Translations under genes and position numbers: made by a program
The notes under the pieces: model-generated
Seen by the model: only the letters and a program-made list of their open reading frames with translations
What the model was told of the DNA's origin: nothing
Database searches by the model: none
DNA from: an uncultured Flavobacteriales bacterium
GTDB taxonomy: Bacteria; Bacteroidota; Bacteroidia; Flavobacteriales_D; Crocinitomicaceae
DNA: 64,000 bases
Direction: 5' to 3'
NCBI GenBank assembly: GCA_903823565.1
Contig: CAIJTF010000013.1
Coordinates: forward strand, 62,001 to 126,000
Shown here: positions 58,824 to 64,000 of the stretch, in pieces
How the letters are laid out: the number at the start of each line of letters is the position of its first letter
How positions within the stretch are numbered: the first letter of the stretch is position 1

Positions 58824-59408
58824 TTAAAGGCTTTTAATTTCAGGTTCTATTTTAACGAGTTCGTCATAAAAAGATGAACCGAATGCCCTAATCAGGGGCT
58901 CTTTAAGAAATTTATATACAGGTGTTTGTGATTTTAGCCCACACGAGCATGCCGAATTACAGATGCTCCAATGGTGAACTTGAAGGGCAGTATAATCATT
59001 GAATTGTTTTGTCCTGATGGGATACAATGAACAAGAAATGGGTTTGATGTTGGGAATCGCATGGTCCTTAAAGGCTAATTCAATGGCGCAAAGCGCAACT
59101 CCTTCCTCGTTGAATTTTACAAAAGCACATTCCTTAGACTTGGGTACTAAGGTTGTTACGGGCATGCCATCAGCATCCAAATAAGCCACCCCATACTTTT
59201 CCACCGTGCGCTTTCCTTCCGCGGACATGTAGGTTTTAATGTAGGGTAAATGGTTCTCAATCAACGAAACTTCTTCACGCGTTAGCGGTGCGCCATCGTC
59301 ACCTTCTACGCAACAAGCACCTTTACATTTAGAAAGATCACAAACAAAGTAATCCGTAAAAATATCCCCACTGACTATTTTATCATCAATTTCGACAAGC
59401 ATCTTCAA
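58824..59408 (-). CDS. DUF3109 family cysteine-rich protein
   Basis: 194 residues, no signal peptide. Cysteines are grouped in a pattern typical of the family: CDLSKCKGACCVEGDDGAPLT near residue 25, then CAFV, CAIEL, CSLYPIR, and CNSACSCGL near 155. This could hold an iron-sulfur cluster or zinc ions, related to the YkgJ-type zinc or iron chelator fold, but no function is established. It is convergent with coxA and divergent from rimP. Confidence 0.88.
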   Translation of the reverse strand: MKMLVEIDDKIVSGDIFTDYFVCDLSKCKGACCVEGDDGAPLTREEVSLIENHLPYIKTYMSAEGKRTVEKYGVAYLDADGMPVTTLVPKSKECAFVKFNEEGVALCAIELAFKDHAIPNIKPISCSLYPIRTKQFNDYTALQVHHWSICNSACSCGLKSQTPVYKFLKEPLIRAFGSSFYDELVKIEPEIKSL

Positions 59409-59433
59409 AAGTAAATGGATTTTTCATAATTCT

Positions 59434-59464
59434 TTGGAAGTTCCTTTTAAATAATGTACTTTTG
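59434..59464 (+). promoter_or_regulatory. Bacteroidota promoter of the rimP-nusA-infB operon
   Basis: TTG at 59434-59436, 20 bases and TACTTTTG at 59457-59464. Transcription would begin near 59470, so the terminator-like hairpin at 59480-59507 lies inside the leader. Confidence 0.6.
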
Positions 59465-59479
59465 TACCAGTAATGACAG

Positions 59480-59507
59480 AGAGGGGACGAAAGTCCCCTC
59501 TTTTTTT
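59480..59507 (+). terminator. Terminator-like hairpin in the rimP leader (likely attenuator)
   Basis: Nine-base arms AGAGGGGAC and GTCCCCTCT pair perfectly around the loop GAAA and run into a tract of seven T. It lies between the promoter and the ATG of rimP (59516), on the strand of transcription. By form it is an intrinsic terminator, so it may control entry into rimP-nusA-infB; NusA, encoded in the operon, acts at such hairpins. The mechanism is inference. Confidence 0.8.
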
Positions 59508-59515
59508 GACTAGGG

Positions 59516-59989
59516 ATGATTGATAAAAACCAAGTTTTATTGTTAGCAGAGGAGCGGGTTAATGAACTGAATAAGGGTTTGTATATCGTTGATTTAACGA
59601 TTAGCCCCAGTAATTCAATCTATGTAGAAATCGACAACGAGAACGGCCCAGTAGCTATCGCCGATTGTATTTCAATCTCCAGAAACATCGAACATTCTTT
59701 GGATAGGGAATCCATGGATTTTGAATTACAGGTTTCCTCGGCAGGCTTAGATCGTCCTTTAAAGCATGAAAAACAATTCAAGAAAAGTATTGGAAAAAAA
59801 GTTTCTATTCTTCTTGTCTCAGGCCTAGAAGTGGAGGGGACTTTAAGCCATTGTGATGAAAAAGTACTTCACCTTGCGAAAGAAATCGTTTCTCCAAAAG
59901 ATAAAAGTAAAAAAGTTAAAGGAATTGAAAATATAGCGTTAGAACGCGAACAGATAAAAGAGGTTAAACGCCTAGTTACATTTAAATAG
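59516..59989 (+). CDS. rimP: Ribosome maturation factor RimP
   Basis: 157 residues, the usual length. The N-terminal alpha/beta domain has YIVDLTISPSNSIYVEIDNENG and DCISISRNIEHSLDRE, then FELQVSSAGLDRPL, the family hallmark, and the C-terminal SH3-like domain has GKKVSILLVSGLEVEGTLSH. RimP binds the 30S head during its assembly. It starts 9 bases after the leader hairpin's T tract and is followed by nusA after 6 bases, a conserved gene order. Confidence 0.95.
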   Translation: MIDKNQVLLLAEERVNELNKGLYIVDLTISPSNSIYVEIDNENGPVAIADCISISRNIEHSLDRESMDFELQVSSAGLDRPLKHEKQFKKSIGKKVSILLVSGLEVEGTLSHCDEKVLHLAKEIVSPKDKSKKVKGIENIALEREQIKEVKRLVTFK

Positions 59990-59995
59990 CAGCTT

Positions 59996-61231
59996 ATGAA
60001 TAGTATTGATTTAGTAGATTCGTTTTCGGAGTTTAAAGAGTTAAAAAACATTGATAAACAAACCATGCAGCATGTCTTGGAAGATGTTTTTCGAGCCATG
60101 CTTAAGCGTAAATTCAACACGGACGAACATATAGATGTTATTGTCAACATTGATAAAGGAGATGTTCAGATATTTCTGAACAAAGAAATTGTTGATGATG
60201 GAGAAGTTGAGGACCCAAACATTGAAATTGCGTATTCTGACGCGATAAAAATTGAACCGGATTTCGAAATTGGAGAGGAAGTAACGGAGGAGTTTAAATT
60301 TGCAGATTTTGGTCGAAGAAACGTATTGTCTTTACGACAGAATTTGGTTTCAAGAATTCTAGAATTAGAAAAAGACCATCTTTACAAGAAGTACAAGGAG
60401 CGCGTTGGAGAAATTGTGACCGGAGAAGTCTATCAAGTGTGGAAAAAAGAGATTTTGGTTATGGATGACGATCAAAACGAGCTTATTTTACCCAAGTCTG
60501 AACAAATTCCTTCTGATTTCTTCAAAAAAGGGGAAACCGTAAGAGCGGTGGTGTCTAAAGTTGACATGCGAAACAGTACTCCTGTAATTATTCTTTCTAG
60601 AACGGCCCCTGAGTTTCTGGAGCGCCTTTTTGAGCTCGAAGTTCCAGAAGTTTTTGATGGATTGATCACAATTAAGAAAATTGTTCGTGAACCTGGGGAA
60701 AGAGCAAAGGTGGCTGTGGAATCTTACGACGATCGCGTCGATCCCGTTGGAGCTTGTGTAGGGATGAAAGGTAGTAGAATTCATGGAATCGTTCGAGAAC
60801 TGCGAAACGAGAACATTGATGTCATAAACTATACATCCAATAACCAGTTGTTAATTCAACGCGCCCTTTCTCCCGCCAAAATAACTTCCATGGAGATTGA
60901 TGAGGAAGAAAGAAGAGTAAAAGTATTTTTAAAACCGGATCAAGTTTCCTTGGCAATCGGTCGAGGAGGAAACAACATCAAATTAGCAGGAAAACTGGTT
61001 GGATATGAAATTGATGTTTATCGAGATGGAGAAGTGGATGTCGAGGACGTTGATCTTGAAGAATTTGCCGATGAAATCGACGGCTGGATCATTGATGAAT
61101 TGAAGGCCATTGGTTGTGATACAGCGAAATCAGTTCTTGAAATGAGTGTTGAAGAATTGGTGAAAAGAACAGATTTAGAAAAAGAAACCATTGAGGAAGT
61201 ATTCAAAATATTGAATGCCGAATTTGAATAA
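59996..61231 (+). CDS. nusA: Transcription termination/antitermination protein NusA
   Basis: 411 residues. The N-terminal RNAP-binding domain (1-130), S1 domain (about 135-200, VGEIVTGEVYQVWKKEILV), two KH domains (RAKVAVESYDDRVDPVGACVGMKGSRIHGI near 240 and FLKPDQVSLAIGRGGNNIKLA near 320) are in place. A single C-terminal helix-hairpin-helix (IDELKAIGCDTAKSVLEMSVEELV) ends the protein; the acidic repeats of E. coli NusA are absent, as usual in this phylum. NusA stimulates pausing and termination at hairpins; with the leader attenuator it may regulate its own operon. Confidence 0.96.
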   Translation: MNSIDLVDSFSEFKELKNIDKQTMQHVLEDVFRAMLKRKFNTDEHIDVIVNIDKGDVQIFLNKEIVDDGEVEDPNIEIAYSDAIKIEPDFEIGEEVTEEFKFADFGRRNVLSLRQNLVSRILELEKDHLYKKYKERVGEIVTGEVYQVWKKEILVMDDDQNELILPKSEQIPSDFFKKGETVRAVVSKVDMRNSTPVIILSRTAPEFLERLFELEVPEVFDGLITIKKIVREPGERAKVAVESYDDRVDPVGACVGMKGSRIHGIVRELRNENIDVINYTSNNQLLIQRALSPAKITSMEIDEEERRVKVFLKPDQVSLAIGRGGNNIKLAGKLVGYEIDVYRDGEVDVEDVDLEEFADEIDGWIIDELKAIGCDTAKSVLEMSVEELVKRTDLEKETIEEVFKILNAEFE

Positions 61232-61250
61232 AAACAATAAGTAACAGAAC

Positions 61251-63833
61251 ATGGCAGGAAAACCAATTCGACTCGGAAAAGCTGCAGGAGAGCTAAACGT
61301 AGGGCTACCTACCCTCGTGGAGTTTTTAGCTTCCAAAGGAGTTAATATTGATTCTAGCCCAAACACCAAATTGGAGCCAGAACATTTTGAATTACTTTGC
61401 CAGGAGTTTGCCGCCGATCAAAGCTTAAAAGAACAAGCAAAAGGCGCAACCATTCGGGAGCGCATGGAGTCAGTATCCTTAAAGGACAATAAGCCAGAAC
61501 CGCAACCGACCAAAGCAAAAGAAGAGGATGAAGAGGAAGAAATAAACCTAGAAGAAATCAAGCGTAATGTTTTGTCTCCAGATGTAGAATCCTCAGCAAA
61601 AGACGTACAGGTTAATGTTGTAGGTAAAATAGACCTTGATCAATTCCAAAAAAAACCAAAGAAAGAAGACCCGCCGGTTACACCTCAGGAGCCTGAGGTT
61701 CAAAAAGAAAAGCCGGTTGAGATTGAAACAATTAAAACGGAACGAACGGTTTTAAGTGGCCCAACGGTATTGGGTAAAATTGAACTTCCTGTTGAAAAAC
61801 CTAAAAGCAGCCCTAAAGAAAATGATGATGAGCCAACCAAAAAGAAACGGAAACGCATAAAAAAGATAGAGGCTCCGGGATCTGCTCAAAAACCAGGAAC
61901 AGGACTTTTCAAGACGGAGAAGAAAGAAATTTCAGAGCAAGATATTCAAAAAGAAATCAAGGAAACCTTGGCTCGTCTATCGGGACAAGGCGCTAAATCG
62001 AAGTCTTCGAAAAACCGAAAGTTAAAACGAGAGAGCATTGCTCAGCGTCGTCAAGAAGAAATTATGGCGGCGGAGCTGGATGAGAAAATGTTGAAACTAA
62101 CAGAATTTGTTACCGTTTCCGAGTTGGCGAATATGATGAATGTGCAGCCCACGCAAGTGATTTCTGCTTGTATGTCTTTGGGGATTTTTGCCTCCATCAA
62201 CCAACGCTTAGATGCTGAGACCATTCAAATTGTTGCAGATGAATTTGGATTTGAAACGGAATTTGTTAGTGCGGAGGTTCAGGAAGCCATTTTTGTAATT
62301 GAAGATTCTCCAGAGGATTTGATTGCACGCCCACCGATTATAACGGTAATGGGGCACGTTGACCATGGAAAAACTTCCTTACTTGATCGTATCAGAAACG
62401 CCAATGTTATTGAGGGAGAAGCAGGGGGAATTACCCAACACATTGGGGCCTATTCCGTTTGTTTAAAGGACGGACGAAAAATGACGTTCTTGGACACTCC
62501 AGGGCACGAGGCGTTTACCGCTATGCGTGCTAGGGGAGCTCAGGTAACAGATGTTGCTATAATTCTAGTTGCAGCAGATGATGATGTAATGCCTCAAACG
62601 AAAGAAGCCATTTCCCATGCCCAAGCAGCAAATGTTCCAATGATTTTTGCCATCAACAAAATTGATAAGCCTGGGGCAAATCCCGATAAAATTAGAGAGC
62701 AACTTTCACAAATGAATATCCTTGTCGAAGATTGGGGAGGTAAGTACCAATCCCAAGAAATATCAGCCAAGCAAGGATTAAACATCACGGAACTATTGGA
62801 TAAAGTATTATTGGAAGCCGAAATTTTAGATTTAAAGGCTAACCCGAACAAAAATGCGATTGGAACGGTGATTGAATCTTCATTAGATAAAGGGAAAGGG
62901 TATGTCACTAATATTTTGGTGGAGTCAGGTACCTTGCGAATTGGCGACATTGTTCTGGTTGGGCGTTATTATGGCAGAGTTCGAGCTATGCACGATGAAA
63001 ATGGACAGACCACAAAGGAAGCGGGGCCCTCATGTCCTGTTTCTATACTCGGAATCAACGGAGCCCCTAGCGCAGGTGACAAGTTTAATGTGATGGAGGA
63101 CGAAAAAGAGGCTAAAACCATCGCAGGAAAGAGGGAACAACTTTTCCGAGAGCAAGGCTTACGAACGACGAAACATATCACGTTGGATGAAATTGGAAGG
63201 CGATTAGCGATAGGAGACTTTAAGGAGCTTAATTTGATAATTAAAGGGGATGTAGACGGGTCCATAGAGGCCCTGTCTGATGCTTTACTTAACTTGTCTA
63301 CGGCAGAAATACAAGTAAACATCGTACACAAAGGTGTGGGGGCTATTTCGGAGGCCGACGTTAACTTGGCTTCTGCTTCGGACGCCATCATCTTAGGTTT
63401 CCAGGTAAGACCTACTTCTGGCGCACGAAAATTAGCCGATGCCGAACAGATTGATATTCGAATGTACTCCATTATATATAAAGCCATCGATGAAATAAAA
63501 TCGGCAATGGAGGGAATGCTTTCGCCGGATATCGAAGAGAAAATCATAGGTACCGCAGAAATTCGTGAGACGTTTGACATAACCAAAGTGGGTACAATCG
63601 CGGGATGTTATGTGTCCAGTGGAACTATTAAGAGAACCTCTAAGGTTCGGGTTATTCGAGAGGGTATTGTAATTCATAACGGAGAATTAGGCTCGCTCAA
63701 ACGGTTTAAGGATGATGTCAAGGAGGTTAAGCATAATTATGAGTGTGGTTTAAATATTGACAAATTCAACGATATTCAAATTGGCGACGTGGTAGAGGCT
63801 TATGAAGAAGTAGAGGTGGCAAGAAAATTATAG
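61251..63833 (+). CDS. infB: Translation initiation factor IF-2
   Basis: 860 residues. The N-terminal IF2_N domain ([28 protein letters not shown] in short strands) is followed by a long charged Lys/Glu linker to about 275, a second IF2_N helix region, then the GTPase domain with G1 GHVDHGKT at 368-375, DTPGHEAF and NKID. The beta-barrel domain II, domain III and C-terminal fMet-tRNA-binding domain ([16 protein letters not shown] near the end) are all present. It brings initiator tRNA to the 30S subunit. It follows nusA after 19 bases. Confidence 0.97.
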   Translation: MAGKPIRLGKAAGELNVGLPTLVEFLASKGVNIDSSPNTKLEPEHFELLCQEFAADQSLKEQAKGATIRERMESVSLKDNKPEPQPTKAKEEDEEEEINLEEIKRNVLSPDVESSAKDVQVNVVGKIDLDQFQKKPKKEDPPVTPQEPEVQKEKPVEIETIKTERTVLSGPTVLGKIELPVEKPKSSPKENDDEPTKKKRKRIKKIEAPGSAQKPGTGLFKTEKKEISEQDIQKEIKETLARLSGQGAKSKSSKNRKLKRESIAQRRQEEIMAAELDEKMLKLTEFVTVSELANMMNVQPTQVISACMSLGIFASINQRLDAETIQIVADEFGFETEFVSAEVQEAIFVIEDSPEDLIARPPIITVMGHVDHGKTSLLDRIRNANVIEGEAGGITQHIGAYSVCLKDGRKMTFLDTPGHEAFTAMRARGAQVTDVAIILVAADDDVMPQTKEAISHAQAANVPMIFAINKIDKPGANPDKIREQLSQMNILVEDWGGKYQSQEISAKQGLNITELLDKVLLEAEILDLKANPNKNAIGTVIESSLDKGKGYVTNILVESGTLRIGDIVLVGRYYGRVRAMHDENGQTTKEAGPSCPVSILGINGAPSAGDKFNVMEDEKEAKTIAGKREQLFREQGLRTTKHITLDEIGRRLAIGDFKELNLIIKGDVDGSIEALSDALLNLSTAEIQVNIVHKGVGAISEADVNLASASDAIILGFQVRPTSGARKLADAEQIDIRMYSIIYKAIDEIKSAMEGMLSPDIEEKIIGTAEIRETFDITKVGTIAGCYVSSGTIKRTSKVRVIREGIVIHNGELGSLKRFKDDVKEVKHNYECGLNIDKFNDIQIGDVVEAYEEVEVARKL

Positions 63834-63888
63834 CGGGCGAATAACCTTTAAAATTTTATATTTCTTCGTCATTTTGGATTGAGATTAT

Positions 63889-63896
63889 TACCTTTG
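63889..63896 (+). promoter_or_regulatory. Putative -7 element of the TatA-like gene
   Basis: TACCTTTG matches TAnnTTTG and ends 5 bases before the ATG at 63902, so the transcript would start at or near the start codon. Confidence 0.45.
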
Positions 63897-63901
63897 TGAC
63901 T

Positions 63902-64000
63902 ATGAAAATACTTCACATGCCCAACTTTCAATATGCGCAGCTTTTGAGCCCTGGTCATATTATCTTAATTTTAGCCATTGTGTTGTTGCTTTTTGGTGGA
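63902..64000 (+). CDS. TatA/TatE-like twin-arginine translocase subunit, partial
   Basis: Only the first 33 codons lie in the window. After a short head (MKILHMPNFQYAQLLSPGH) comes the hydrophobic helix IILILAIVLLLFGG, whose FGG end is typical of TatA just before the amphipathic helix. Identity as TatA-like is likely but cannot be confirmed without the rest; other short membrane proteins can end similarly. It stands just after infB, with a separate promoter. Confidence 0.65.
   Translation, partial: MKILHMPNFQYAQLLSPGHIILILAIVLLLFGG

Noticed and set aside
62969-63586. 205-codon minus-strand frame inside infB
   Set aside because: It is rich in Ser, Ile and Met as expected for the antisense of an AT-rich conserved gene, and infB is intact on the other strand.
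1-64000. Mobile elements, CRISPR arrays, prophage genes, toxin-antitoxin pairs
   Set aside because: No transposase, integrase, spaced direct repeats, cas genes or phage structural genes were found; gene content is steady chromosomal type.

Overview
The window looks like a chromosome segment of a Bacteroidota bacterium, most likely in or near the Flavobacteriales. The evidence is: promoters of the Bacteroidota type (TTG, about 19 bases, TAnnTTTG) in front of many genes; type IX secretion (T9SS) sorting domains of both type A and type B; an alternative complex III respiratory operon; Bacteroidota-style TonB, ExbD and DUF5686 proteins; short NusA; and frequent GTG or TTG starts with no Shine-Dalgarno motif. 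The species cannot be named from the sequence. I saw no phage, insertion sequence, CRISPR array, rRNA or classical riboswitch. Most of the window is core chromosome, with a few surface and secreted proteins of uncertain role.

Layout. 1-574: partial polyprenol-phosphate mannosyltransferase (minus). 678-5854: RseP protease, a group III truncated hemoglobin and a 1141-residue outer-membrane protein. 5921-10668: a family 16 glycoside hydrolase, a minus-strand operon pheS / ytxJ / glutaminyl cyclase, two tandem small lipoproteins and an unknown 103-residue protein. 10767-14742: tatC, a DUF5686 outer-membrane protein and lptB. 14745-18201: a large PKD-repeat T9SS protein and a Rossmann-fold epimerase-like protein (minus). 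18301-23164: dihydrolipoyl dehydrogenase, an AsmA-like protein and RecO. 23229-31870: two YceI proteins, a fatty acid desaturase, a YjbR protein, an Hsp15-like S4 protein, a FadL porin with an SGNH-like lipoprotein, and two T9SS cargo proteins (an esterase, and a cytochrome c/copper monooxygenase-like protein). 31915-38153: tRNA-Cys, then the exbB-exbD-exbD-tonB operon with a PstS-like lipoprotein and a TPR protein. 38164-45103: a minus-strand run of a DUF2723 membrane protein, a polysaccharide deacetylase, a histidine kinase and gpmI. 45222-47006: tRNA-Gln, thiL and a SPOR protein. 47217-58814: alternative complex III actABCDEF followed directly by coxB and coxA. 58824-64000: a DUF3109 protein, rimP-nusA-infB, and the start of a TatA-like protein.

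How the parts work together. The ActABCDEF and CoxBA proteins would carry electrons from menaquinol to oxygen; cytochrome oxidase subunits III and IV are not present here. ExbB/ExbD/TonB would turn the resulting proton gradient into outer-membrane transport. TatC, the partial TatA-like gene, RseP, LptB, the mannosyltransferase, DUF2723 and T9SS cargo genes all concern the envelope. The rimP-nusA-infB operon has a leader hairpin shaped like an intrinsic terminator just before rimP, a likely feedback point.

I found no clearly new multi-gene system. The best leads are: the rimP leader attenuator; the TonB-linked PstS-like/TPR operon; the heme-plus-copper T9SS protein; the SGNH-like lipoprotein whose nucleophilic serine is replaced by glycine; a perfect dyad over the -33 element of an orphan gene; and a group of start codons only 4-7 bases downstream of -7 elements, which suggests leaderless transcripts.
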